Shown here one piece after another: positions 1 to 7,685 of a DNA stretch of 64,000 bases. This stretch comes from an uncultured SAR86 cluster bacterium (GTDB taxonomy: Bacteria; Pseudomonadota; Gammaproteobacteria; Magnimaribacterales; Magnimaribacteraceae), in assembly GCA_902532015.1 (NCBI GenBank), contig CACAGI010000005.1, positions 1 to 64,000 on the forward strand, in the 5' to 3' direction. Position numbers and translations under genes: made by a program. A model generated the notes under the pieces. The model saw only the letters and a list, made by a program, of their open reading frames with translations. It was not told the DNA's origin and did not search any database. How positions within the stretch are numbered: position 1 is the first letter of the stretch; every line of letters begins with the position of its first letter.

Positions 1-627
1 TTGAGTGCAAAACTTGAAGTTGTAATTATTTCAGTTGATTATCGTCTTGCGCCAGAGTTTCCAATTCCAGCTCCACTAGACGATTGTTATTCTGCGCTGG
101 CTTGGTTCCATGAGAATTCTGAAAAACTTGGTGTTGATAGGGCCCGAATAGGTATAGGTGGAGAGAGCGCGGGAGGAGGTTTAGCAGCAGCACTTGCTAT
201 TAAGGCAAGAGATGAAGGTGATTATGAAATCTGTTGGCAGTCACTCACTTATCCCATGCTAGATGATAGAACTGGAACTGATGAAAACCCTGGTGACCCC
301 TTAGTTGGAGAATTTGTTTGGACTCGAGAATTTAATCAGTACGCCTGGAATTGTTACTTAGCTGATTCTGAAAGGGCAGCACCTCAGGTACCAGGTAGGC
401 TAGAAAAATATGAAGGGCTGCCCCCAACTTGGATGTTCACAGCAACTCTTGATCTTTTCAGAGACGAAAATATAGATTATGCCAAGCAGTTAATGAGTGC
501 AGGAGTAGCTTGTGATTTAGTTGTATATCCAGGAGCATGCCATGGCTTTCAACGGATAGAAACATCAGAGTTAGCCAAGCGATATCAAGAAGATTTTACT
601 TCAGCACTAAAAAGGGGATTGAAATAA
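1..627 (+). CDS. Alpha/beta hydrolase, hormone-sensitive-lipase type (5' truncated by window)
   Basis: Carboxylesterase or lipase of the HSL (family IV) group. The nucleophile elbow GESAGG places the catalytic Ser near residue 56 of the visible part; a likely acid is Asp151 (TLDLFRDEN) and the likely base is His181 (ACHGFQ). The piece is 208 residues against roughly 300 for the family. The N-terminal oxyanion motif HGGG, which should precede the DYRLAPE segment, is absent. The frame is open to base 1, so the TTG used by the ORF track is probably an internal Leu codon and the gene starts upstream of the window. It is convergent with the next gene, 11 bases apart. Family is clear; substrate is not. 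Confidence 0.85.
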   Translation: MSAKLEVVIISVDYRLAPEFPIPAPLDDCYSALAWFHENSEKLGVDRARIGIGGESAGGGLAAALAIKARDEGDYEICWQSLTYPMLDDRTGTDENPGDPLVGEFVWTREFNQYAWNCYLADSERAAPQVPGRLEKYEGLPPTWMFTATLDLFRDENIDYAKQLMSAGVACDLVVYPGACHGFQRIETSELAKRYQEDFTSALKRGLK

Positions 628-638
628 TAAAAATATTA

Positions 639-1739
639 TTAATTTTTGTAAGTCTTCAAGTCTTTTACTTCTTTACCTGAAATAAAATCATTAATGATTT
701 GAGCTAACTCAGGACCCACTTCTTCTTGAACAAAATGTCCAGCTCCTCCAAGCGTTATTATTGTTGGATTTGGTATGCGATTTACAAAATCATCTTTCAT
801 TCTTATTGTTATTCTTTCTTCGCCTCCAAACGCAACAAGAAAAGGCTTATCCCATTTTTCATAAACCTCTTGCCAATATCTTTCATTTTCTTTCAATTGT
901 GTTGGTATCAGATAAGGCCAAATATGCGCTCCTGATTTATATTTTCCTGAAGGGTAAGGAGCTTCATATGCTCTTTTTTCGTCTTCAGTAAGTTCCAAGC
1001 CTCCAAAATTCTCAATGATACCTACAATGTCCATGTCTTCAGAATAGTAAGAATGAGCAATCCACTTTTGAAACATTGAGATCCCTTGACTGGTAGTAGG
1101 GTTTTCTGATTTAAGTGCTTCTTTTGCGGATTTTTTTAGCTCTTCAAAAGTAATTGGTCCATTCCACCAAACCATGAACTTTATTAATTGCTGAGAGAAC
1201 CAAGCCCTTAAACCTTCTCCTGTAACCATACCTGTATTAGAAACTACAACTCTTGCAAATCTATCTGGCATTTCAGCAACCACCCTCAGTCCAACAAGTC
1301 CACCCCAATCTTGACCGAAGTGAGTTACATCTTGTAGATCTAATCTTAAAACAAGTTCTTTCATGACCTCTATATGATGTTTATAGCTATAGTCGTGCTT
1401 GGATACGAATTTATCTGACTTACCAAAACCAACCATATCAGGAACAATGACTCTATGTCCCGCTTCAGCAAACACAGGAATCATTTTTCTAAACAAATAA
1501 CTCCAGGTCGGTTCACCATGAAAAAGAATTATTGGACTTGCATCTTTTGGCCCTTCGTCGAGGTAATGAATCCTTAGTCCATCTATCTCCATATAGTTGG
1601 GTTGAAATGGATAATCTATTAAATTTTCAAATCTTTCATTAGGAGTTCTTAAAACTCCTTCCTTTATCTCATCAGCAAAAGATAAAACATTCGATAATGA
1701 GAGTGAAGTAATAATGAATATTTTGAAGATTGGGCCCAT
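639..1739 (-). CDS. Exported haloalkane dehalogenase-like alpha/beta hydrolase
   Basis: Resembles subfamily I haloalkane dehalogenases, which split carbon-halogen bonds through an Asp nucleophile. HGEPTWSYLFRKM (about 74-86) is the oxyanion region, GQDWGG puts the nucleophile at Asp144 with the halide-binding Trp145 beside it, and GGAGHF puts the base at His335. At the position where DhlA has its acid Asp, the sequence reads GGEERIT, so the acid may be Glu307 or Glu308. A hydrophobic N-terminus (about 5-22) looks like a Sec signal peptide, so the enzyme is probably periplasmic, which is unusual. It lies 3 bases downstream of tolC on the same strand and is probably co-transcribed. Epoxide hydrolase or a general esterase are alternatives; halide activity is inferred from motifs only. 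Confidence 0.75.
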   Translation of the reverse strand: MGPIFKIFIITSLSLSNVLSFADEIKEGVLRTPNERFENLIDYPFQPNYMEIDGLRIHYLDEGPKDASPIILFHGEPTWSYLFRKMIPVFAEAGHRVIVPDMVGFGKSDKFVSKHDYSYKHHIEVMKELVLRLDLQDVTHFGQDWGGLVGLRVVAEMPDRFARVVVSNTGMVTGEGLRAWFSQQLIKFMVWWNGPITFEELKKSAKEALKSENPTTSQGISMFQKWIAHSYYSEDMDIVGIIENFGGLELTEDEKRAYEAPYPSGKYKSGAHIWPYLIPTQLKENERYWQEVYEKWDKPFLVAFGGEERITIRMKDDFVNRIPNPTIITLGGAGHFVQEEVGPELAQIINDFISGKEVKDLKTYKN

Positions 1740-1742
1740 TAA

Positions 1743-3080
1743 CTAATCCATTCTATTGCTAATCGAAATTAAATCTCCTGGATTAAGTGAACCAACTGAA
1801 GCCTTTAATCTCAACATGGCGATGATGTACTCATATCTAGAACTAGCATAGTCTCTTTGTGCTTGAAAGAGCCTTTTTTGTGAATCCAGAAGGTCAACGG
1901 TATTCCTGCTTCCGACCTCATAACCTACTTGAGTTGCCTCTAAGGCTGATTCAGCTGAGGCAAGTGCTTGTTTTCTGGCAGTTACATTTGCAACTTGTGT
2001 TTGAACACCAAAGTGATTGGATCGAATATCTCTAATAGTAGATCTTTCAGTGTAGATAGTTTGTTCCTTTGCTCTATCATAATTTGCAAAGGCCTGTCTT
2101 CTTGCTGAGCTAATAGATCCACCAGCGTATAAAGGAAGATTAAATTGAATAGCGTATTGTCTAGTATCTTGCTCTATTCCAAATAATGGATTTTGTATGA
2201 AACCACCGAATTTTCCTTGTTTAGAAGTGCTTTTTGTAACTCTACCTACAATATCTATTTGGGGAAGATGGTTTGAAGTTGATGCTCTTGCACTATGTTT
2301 TGCTGCATCTCTTTGGAACTTTGCTGACTTTAATTGTAAGTTATTTTTTAGTCCTAACATTACCCAACTATCTCTATCAAGAGGATCTGGCATAGAAATT
2401 TCGAAGTTTTCTTGCAAAGGAGACAATAAAGTAACTTCTTTCCCAACTATAGAAGTTAATGCTTCTCTAGCAGAGTCTAATTGAGCCTCTCTTGATATTC
2501 TCGAAACTACAGTTAAGTCATAGGCTGCCTGAGTCTCTTGAACTTCTGTTATTGCTGCCAATCCAACTTCAAATCTTTTTTTAGCAAGATCTTTTTGTCT
2601 CCCTATAGCTTTTTCTTCTGCACGAGCTGCATTTAAACTATCAATAGAATTAAGAACATTGAAATAAGCTGAAGCTACTCTAATCATAGTTTCTTGCTGT
2701 TGATAAGCAAATTCGGCTTCAGCACTTTCAGTCAATGATTTCCCTCTTTTAAATTGAAACCATTTATCCATTCTAAAGATAGGTTGAGATAGCCTGCCTG
2801 AGTAATTGTTAGAATTGTATTGATCTATAATTTGATCTAAAACTCTATATTCATTCCAATTGGTGCTACCTGAAACGCTCAGAGTAGGCAGCAGGCCAGC
2901 TCTTCCCTGAACTTTATTTTCTTTTCCAGCCCTATAAGAAGCTTCTGCAGCTTTTAAGAGAGGATCATTTTTAAGTGCTAGTTCGTAAACTTCTTCAAGA
3001 TTTTCACCTTTCACAAAATTAGAAATGAAAGAGATAGATAAAGAAAAAATTAAGAATTTCGTAAGATTTCTATAGTTCAT
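1743..3080 (-). CDS. tolC: TolC-family outer membrane efflux channel
   Basis: Trimeric outer-membrane channel used by tripartite efflux pumps and type I secretion. At 445 residues it has the family's normal length. An N-terminal signal peptide (to about residue 25) is followed by the repeated OEP pattern: LEEVYELALKNDPLLKAAEA near the start, long Ala/Gln/Glu-rich helices, and the second-repeat helix ending in GSRNTVDLLDSQKRLFQAQ. No membrane-fusion protein or pump gene lies nearby; the downstream neighbour is the dehalogenase-like hydrolase. The upstream region is shared with a divergent peroxiredoxin gene and holds an inverted repeat over the likely -10 site, so repression of this gene is plausible. 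TypA family membership is clear; identity as the main TolC is likely but not proven. Confidence 0.88.
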   Translation of the reverse strand: MNYRNLTKFLIFSLSISFISNFVKGENLEEVYELALKNDPLLKAAEASYRAGKENKVQGRAGLLPTLSVSGSTNWNEYRVLDQIIDQYNSNNYSGRLSQPIFRMDKWFQFKRGKSLTESAEAEFAYQQQETMIRVASAYFNVLNSIDSLNAARAEEKAIGRQKDLAKKRFEVGLAAITEVQETQAAYDLTVVSRISREAQLDSAREALTSIVGKEVTLLSPLQENFEISMPDPLDRDSWVMLGLKNNLQLKSAKFQRDAAKHSARASTSNHLPQIDIVGRVTKSTSKQGKFGGFIQNPLFGIEQDTRQYAIQFNLPLYAGGSISSARRQAFANYDRAKEQTIYTERSTIRDIRSNHFGVQTQVANVTARKQALASAESALEATQVGYEVGSRNTVDLLDSQKRLFQAQRDYASSRYEYIIAMLRLKASVGSLNPGDLISISNRMD

Positions 3081-3094
3081 AACAAAATACCTTT

Positions 3095-3120
3095 AGGTGT
3101 ATTACTATACTATAACACCT
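3095..3120. promoter_or_regulatory. Inverted repeat over the tolC -10 region, candidate operator
   Basis: AGGTGT and ACACCT form a 6-base inverted repeat separated by 14 bases. On the minus strand the enclosed segment contains TATAGT, the likely -10 of tolC (3109-3114), with TTGGAG (3131-3136) 16 bases upstream as a poor -35. A dimeric repressor bound here would cover the promoter. No regulator gene is adjacent. The repeat is short, so chance is possible. Confidence 0.35.
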
Positions 3121-3144
3121 ATTTTAAACTCTCCAAAATATTAT

Positions 3145-3173
3145 TTGTTAACGTGCTAAAGTATTTCTATACT
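3145..3173 (+). promoter_or_regulatory. Sigma70-type promoter of the peroxiredoxin/P450 group
   Basis: TTGTTA (3145-3150) and TATACT (3168-3173) are separated by exactly 17 bases. Transcription would start near 3180, leaving a leader of about 20 bases that contains TGAGG at 3186-3190, 8 bases before the ATG at 3199. This is one of the better-formed promoters in the window and could drive the plus-strand genes through 7475. Confidence 0.55.
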
Positions 3174-3198
3174 TACTTTAAAATTTGAGGATAAAAAT

Positions 3199-3681
3199 AT
3201 GACTATACAAGTTGGAGATACGTTACCTGCAATTAATTTAACAACTATGACAGCAGAAGGTCCTAAACCTATGGGAATTAATGAATTATGTTCTGGAAAA
3301 AAGGTTGTTCTTTTTGCTGTACCTGGAGCATTTACGCCAACCTGCAGCGTTCAGCACTTACCAGGGTTCATAGAGAATAGCCAAGCGATTAAAGACAAAG
3401 GTGTCGATGTTGTCGCTTGTATTTCCGTAAATGATCCATTCGTAATGAGTGCTTGGAGTAAAGATAGAGGAGTTGGAGAAAATGTAATGATGCTTTCTGA
3501 TGGTAATTGTGAGTTTACTTCAGCAATAGGCTTAGAAATGGATGGGAGTGGCTTTGGTTTAGGAACTAGGTCCCAAAGATATGCAATGGTTGTTGAGGAC
3601 GGAGTAGTTTCTGAACTTCAAGTTGAGGCAGGCCCAGGTTTAGATGTTAGTTCTGCAGAATCTATTTTAGAAACTCTTTAA
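3199..3681 (+). CDS. Peroxiredoxin, Prx5/hybrid type
   Basis: Thiol peroxidase that reduces hydrogen peroxide and alkyl hydroperoxides. The signature PGAFTPTCS places the peroxidatic Cys at residue 49; a further Cys at residue 72 (VVACISV) may act as resolving residue or may be structural. The later LGTRSQRYAMVV segment is also typical of this branch. At 160 residues it is the usual length, with no fused glutaredoxin domain. It begins with a TGAGG ribosome-binding site and a good promoter and is followed after one base by the P450 gene, so it may protect against peroxide leaked by uncoupled P450 turnover. That role is inference; the family is secure. Confidence 0.92.
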   Translation: MTIQVGDTLPAINLTTMTAEGPKPMGINELCSGKKVVLFAVPGAFTPTCSVQHLPGFIENSQAIKDKGVDVVACISVNDPFVMSAWSKDRGVGENVMMLSDGNCEFTSAIGLEMDGSGFGLGTRSQRYAMVVEDGVVSELQVEAGPGLDVSSAESILETL

Positions 3682-3682
3682 T

Positions 3683-4921
3683 ATGGCAAAACCTATATTT
3701 GACATAGGTCAAATTTGTGAATTAGATAAGTGGGAAACCTTTATCGATGGGCAGCCTTTCGACACCTTTAAGAAACTCAGAAAGGAAGCACCTATTTATT
3801 GGCACGAAGAAAGCCTTGAATTCGAACCAGGGTTTTGGGCTTTAACTAAACATGAAGACATAATTAAAGTATCTAAAGACCCATTAACCTTTTCTTCAGC
3901 AGTAGGAGGCCATCTCATGACCATGGGTGACCCAGAAATAGTAGATCCTGCTGCTGTAGCTGCAATCATTGGAAATATGATTGGTATGGACCCACCTGAT
4001 CATCAAATATACAGAAAAATGGTAGCACCAAGTTTTACTCCTAAGGCCATTAGGAGTTTAGAAAGTGATATGAGGTTAAAAGTTAGGGAGCTGCTAGATA
4101 ACGTTTCTGATAAAGGAGAATTTAATTTCGTAACAGAAATATCTGAACAACTTCCTTTATGGGTTTTATGTGAAATGATGGGAATTGCAGAATCTGAAAG
4201 ACCAAAAATTAGGGACTTAGTTAATAATTTGACTGATGCTTCTATAAATGCTGATCCAGATAAATCGATGCAAGTTTGGTTTAATTATATGGAACTCTTC
4301 AAGATGGGTAGGGACATGATTGAAGAAAGAAGAAAGAATCCAACAGATGACTTAATGAGCGTAGTAGCGAATACAAAAGTAGAAGGCGGAGAATTGCCAC
4401 CTGAGCTTTTAGATGGGTTTTTCTTATTGATGGTTATCGCAGGCAATGAAACAACCAGAAATACTATAACTGGGGGATTGATGGCCTTGACAGAAAACCC
4501 CGAAGAAAGAGAAAAACTGATTAAAGATCCTTCTTTGATAGCTAATGCTACTGATGAGATGTTGAGATGGGTTACATCTGTAATTTATTTCAGAAGGACA
4601 GCAACTAAAGATACACAAATACGAGGTCAAGACATCCAAAAGGGAGACAAGGTTGTTATGTGGTATGGTTCTGCTAATCGAGATGAAGAAGTTTTCGAAG
4701 ATGGACATCTTTTTCAAGTTGATCGACCTAATGCAAAAAAGCACCTTGCATTTGGTGCGGGTGAACATCTTTGTTTAGGAAATAGACTAGGGCATATGCA
4801 AATAAGAATCTTATTTGAAGAATTATTGCAACGTTATCCTAATATGCACTCTACTTCTGCCCCGGTAAGGGTGCCTTCTAACTTCCTAGCGGGCATTTCT
4901 GATTTGAAAGTGAGCATTTAA
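3683..4921 (+). CDS. Cytochrome P450 monooxygenase
   Basis: Soluble bacterial-class P450 (412 residues) that hydroxylates a substrate using O2 and electrons from a ferredoxin system. The I-helix oxygen-activation motif reads AGNETTRN, the K-helix ExxR is EMLRWV, and the heme-binding loop is FGAGEHLCLGNR with the ligand Cys near residue 364. There is no membrane anchor. No ferredoxin or ferredoxin reductase is encoded nearby, so redox partners must come from elsewhere. It is followed directly by the unassigned 364-residue protein and then a kinase, which suggests that the hydroxylated product is processed further by this operon. Similar bacterial P450s act on terpenoids, steroids or fatty acids; I cannot choose between them. 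Confidence 0.93.
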   Translation: MAKPIFDIGQICELDKWETFIDGQPFDTFKKLRKEAPIYWHEESLEFEPGFWALTKHEDIIKVSKDPLTFSSAVGGHLMTMGDPEIVDPAAVAAIIGNMIGMDPPDHQIYRKMVAPSFTPKAIRSLESDMRLKVRELLDNVSDKGEFNFVTEISEQLPLWVLCEMMGIAESERPKIRDLVNNLTDASINADPDKSMQVWFNYMELFKMGRDMIEERRKNPTDDLMSVVANTKVEGGELPPELLDGFFLLMVIAGNETTRNTITGGLMALTENPEEREKLIKDPSLIANATDEMLRWVTSVIYFRRTATKDTQIRGQDIQKGDKVVMWYGSANRDEEVFEDGHLFQVDRPNAKKHLAFGAGEHLCLGNRLGHMQIRILFEELLQRYPNMHSTSAPVRVPSNFLAGISDLKVSI

Positions 4922-6016
4922 ATGATCACAAAAGGGGATGATTATCCCATACATCAATTGCCAATACCTATTTCTGAAGTAGGAACTGAAAGAAATTTTT
5001 ATGACCGGTACTTTTTTAATGGTTATAACGAAAATGGAAGTATATTTTTTGCTACTGCTCTATGCGTTTACCCAAACCTTAATTTAATAGACGGAAGCTT
5101 CGTGCTTGTTATTGATGGAACGCAACATAATTTTAGATATTCAGATATCTTAAACCAAGAGAGATTAGATACCTCAGTTGGATCACTTAAAGTTGTGGTA
5201 ATTGAGCCTCTTAAGGAATTAAGAATAGAAGTTGATGACAAAGAAAAGGGTATTCGAGTTGAATTAAATTTCTCTGGTAGATTTGAACCTATGCAAGAAC
5301 CCAGGATGACAATGAAAAGTGGCCCACGAACCACCATGGACTCCACCAGAATGACCCAACATGGACTCTGGAAAGGACAAATATCATTTAAAGATAGAGA
5401 AATTGATGTATCAGAACAAGAATATAAAGGCTCTAGAGATAGGTCCTGGGGCGTAAGACCTGTTGGTCTTCCCGATAGCCAAATGTTACCTCCATTGCAA
5501 ATTCCACAATTCTACTGGTTATGGGCACCTGCAAACTTCGATAATTGCACTTCGCATTTGTATTTTGTTGACGATTTATTAGGGAATCCAACCCATTCTC
5601 ATTGCGTCATTCAGAAAAATGCAAAAGCAAATATTTTGAATAATTTAAAGAAAGAAATTAGTTATAAAGAAGGAACACGAAGAATTGAAGAAGCTAGATT
5701 CACTGCCGAAACTCAAGATGGATCAGAAATCTCATGGATTTTAGAACCAAAATATCATATTTATATGTGTGGTTTGGGCTATATGCATCCAGAATGGGGC
5801 CATGGACACTTTAAGGGCGAAAACCAATCAACTTATGATTCATATGATTTAAATGAGGACATGCATGATCCTCCTTTCCTTCATATTCAAGCAATTTGTG
5901 ACTTCACCTTAAAAGATAAGAATGAAACTAAGAAGGGCTTGGGTGTGCTAGAAGAATTATTGATAGGACCTCACGCACCTAGTGGTTTTAAGGAGTTACT
6001 GGATGGCTATAAATAA
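4922..6016 (+). CDS. Uncharacterised protein in the P450-kinase operon
   Basis: 364 residues, soluble, no signal peptide. I do not recognise the family with certainty. It is rich in Trp, Tyr and beta-type stretches, with blocks such as RDRSWGVRP and QFYWLWAPANF in the middle. This recalls the two-lipocalin-domain layout of CrtC/AttH-like proteins (carotenoid hydratases and relatives) and uncharacterised DUF families found beside APH-type kinases. The start ATG follows the P450 stop with no gap and the end lies 2 bases before the kinase gene, so the three are almost surely co-translated. A role in converting or carrying the P450 product is inferred from position only. Confidence 0.6.
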   Translation: MITKGDDYPIHQLPIPISEVGTERNFYDRYFFNGYNENGSIFFATALCVYPNLNLIDGSFVLVIDGTQHNFRYSDILNQERLDTSVGSLKVVVIEPLKELRIEVDDKEKGIRVELNFSGRFEPMQEPRMTMKSGPRTTMDSTRMTQHGLWKGQISFKDREIDVSEQEYKGSRDRSWGVRPVGLPDSQMLPPLQIPQFYWLWAPANFDNCTSHLYFVDDLLGNPTHSHCVIQKNAKANILNNLKKEISYKEGTRRIEEARFTAETQDGSEISWILEPKYHIYMCGLGYMHPEWGHGHFKGENQSTYDSYDLNEDMHDPPFLHIQAICDFTLKDKNETKKGLGVLEELLIGPHAPSGFKELLDGYK

Positions 6017-6018
6017 GT

Positions 6019-7029
6019 ATGGAATCTAATAAAGATCTATCTAATAAATTTATTGCTTATTATTCGTCTTTAGTTGGTAAGGAAATCTCATTGTTATCTT
6101 TTGAGAGAATCTTTGGAGGCGCTAGCAGAGAAACTTACAAAATCCATATTAAAGATCAGTCGAATTTGCAAGAGAAACTGATTTTACGAAGAACTCAGAA
6201 AAGCTCTTTAATTGAAACTTCTCAATCCACAGAGTACCTAGCTTATTCTGCTTATCAAGAAACATCCGTCCCAGTTCCTTTAATGATAGATATCAATGAA
6301 GACCAAGAAATTCTAGGAGCACCATTTATGTTAATGCAGCAGTTAGACGGAGTTGCTGCAAGTCCCTTTACTCCTGATGTGTATTCACCGAATGAACAAA
6401 AATTAGGTGAACAGTTTTGGTCAATCTTAGGAGAGATTGCAAAAAAAGATATAGAAGATGATTTTATCAATCAATTTGACAATACCGGTAACCCCTGTTG
6501 GAAACAGGAATTGGACAAATGGATTGCTGTCATAAGGGAGGATTCAATATCTGTTGAACCAATATTAGAAGCAGGGATAAGAAAACTATATGAAAACGAA
6601 CCTAAAGAATCAAAAAAGAAGAGTTTAGTTCATGGTGATTACAGAAATGGCAATTTTCTTTTTATGGAAGACAGGATAACCGGAATACTTGATTGGGAGA
6701 TGGCACATATAGGAGACCCTCTTGAAGACTTAGCTTGGGCCTTATCTCCTATTTGGAGCTGGCAAGATCAAGGAAAACCAGCTTATATGATAGCCAGACA
6801 GGAAGCTTTATCTATATGGGAAAAAGTAAGTGGTTTAACTATCGATGAAAATGACCTGAAATGGTGGGAACTATTTGCATGTGTAAAAGGAATGGCAATA
6901 TGGATTTCGGCAGGTAATGAGTTTAAGACTGGAAAAAACATTGATCCAATTAATCTCTTTTCTCCATGGATTCCAGGAGATATACATTTAGAGATTATTC
7001 TTAATATCTTAGATGAGGATTTAAATTGA
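6019..7029 (+). CDS. APH/ACAD10-11-type small-molecule kinase
   Basis: Aminoglycoside-phosphotransferase-fold kinase of 336 residues. The N-lobe has the Gly-containing loop FGGASRETYKI, the catalytic loop is LVHGDYRNGNFLF, and the metal-binding segment is GILDWEMAHIGDPLEDLAWA. This layout matches the kinase half of eukaryotic ACAD10/11 and bacterial LvaA, which phosphorylate hydroxyl groups on hydroxyacyl-CoA compounds so that they can be eliminated, more than true antibiotic-resistance enzymes. The gene overlaps the next by 4 bases. With a P450 upstream, an attractive reading is hydroxylation followed by phosphorylation, but the substrate is unknown. Confidence 0.82.
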   Translation: MESNKDLSNKFIAYYSSLVGKEISLLSFERIFGGASRETYKIHIKDQSNLQEKLILRRTQKSSLIETSQSTEYLAYSAYQETSVPVPLMIDINEDQEILGAPFMLMQQLDGVAASPFTPDVYSPNEQKLGEQFWSILGEIAKKDIEDDFINQFDNTGNPCWKQELDKWIAVIREDSISVEPILEAGIRKLYENEPKESKKKSLVHGDYRNGNFLFMEDRITGILDWEMAHIGDPLEDLAWALSPIWSWQDQGKPAYMIARQEALSIWEKVSGLTIDENDLKWWELFACVKGMAIWISAGNEFKTGKNIDPINLFSPWIPGDIHLEIILNILDEDLN

Positions 7030-7475
7030 AACCTGAAATCAATATAGCTCTTATGAATGCAGCCCAGGAAATCCTATCAAGGTTTTCACCTATGATCGAG
7101 GATGAATACGAACAATCAAGATTAAATTCTTGGGGAGCTCTAATTTTAATTTCTGCAATGAAATTTAACCAATCCTACTCTTCGTTAGTTGAAGAAAACA
7201 AGAGTATGATCAGCTGGTTAACAAAAACAAAAAAGAACTACAGCAAGGAATTATCTGCTGAAATTGATAATGTTGTTGTAAAAGAGAATGTTGAACAAAA
7301 TATTTTAGATGAATATAACCAGTCCCTAAGAAGAATACTAATTAAAGCTCATATAGAAATAGATTTATTAGATGATGTTAAAAATAAAAGAGCTTGTCTT
7401 CAATTATTACGAAAAATGCATAGCCATAGGAAGGTTAGTGATCTTATAGGTATGCTTCAACAAGCAGATTCCTAA
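7026..7475 (+). CDS. Small helical protein, possible LvaB-like kinase partner
   Basis: 149 residues, soluble and mostly alpha-helical, starting with TTG in a TTGA overlap with the kinase stop codon. This overlap supports translational coupling, although an ATG lies 27 bases further on. I do not recognise a named domain with certainty. The N-terminal pattern (ALMNAAQEILSRFSP, then a second helix) and the position right after an APH-type kinase resemble the small partner LvaB/DUF6285 that accompanies LvaA-type kinases. The C-terminal half is charged and helical. It is the last gene of the plus-strand group. The partner assignment is inference. Confidence 0.6.
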   Translation: MKPEINIALMNAAQEILSRFSPMIEDEYEQSRLNSWGALILISAMKFNQSYSSLVEENKSMISWLTKTKKNYSKELSAEIDNVVVKENVEQNILDEYNQSLRRILIKAHIEIDLLDDVKNKRACLQLLRKMHSHRKVSDLIGMLQQADS

Positions 7476-7579
7476 CTACTCCACTGAATGAAACTCACAA
7501 ATGTGTAAGCTCCAAAGAAGAATGGTGCTAGGTAAATAGTTGGTAATGCTTTTTGGTAAAGTTTATTAATTTTTTTCAT
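7472..7579 (-). CDS. Possible 35-residue membrane microprotein
   Basis: An ATG-initiated frame too short for the ORF track encodes 35 residues starting MKKINKLYQKALP, followed by a hydrophobic stretch IYLAPFFFGAYTFVSFI and ending QWSS. A basic N-terminus plus one transmembrane segment is typical of single-pass bacterial microproteins. Its stop overlaps the end of the 149-residue gene by 3 bases tail to tail, in keeping with the other convergent junctions here. It fills part of the only large non-coding gap in the window. No strong ribosome-binding site is visible. No family recognised; could be chance. Confidence 0.4.
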   Translation of the reverse strand: MKKINKLYQKALPTIYLAPFFFGAYTFVSFIQWSS

Positions 7580-7685
7580 TTGAATAATTGTTTATTAAAA
7601 TACGATGTCCACTATATCATCTAAATCTATATATGTATATAAATATTGTGAATATATTGTAAAGACCAAGTAAAACTTGGATTTT
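7580..7685. other. AT-rich spacer between small ORF and lipoprotein gene
   Basis: About 105 bases of very AT-rich sequence with runs of TATATA. It could hold the promoter of the minus-strand microprotein (TGGACA and AATTAT 16 bases apart on that strand) and contains the hairpin listed separately. I see no RNA gene in it. Confidence 0.4.
7666..7680 (-). terminator. Hairpin just after the GH43-like lipoprotein gene
   Basis: CCAAGT-AAA-ACTTGG is a perfect 6-base stem with a 3-base loop, 5 bases beyond the lipoprotein stop codon on the minus strand. The bases after it on that strand read TCTTTAC, only a weak U-tract, so termination may be partial. In the plus direction it is followed by ATTTTCT and could also serve readthrough from the upstream operon. 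Confidence 0.45.

Noticed and set aside
623-640. AATAAT-N6-ATTATT hairpin between the first two genes
   Set aside because: Stem is A/T only and short; expected by chance in this composition, so not called a terminator.
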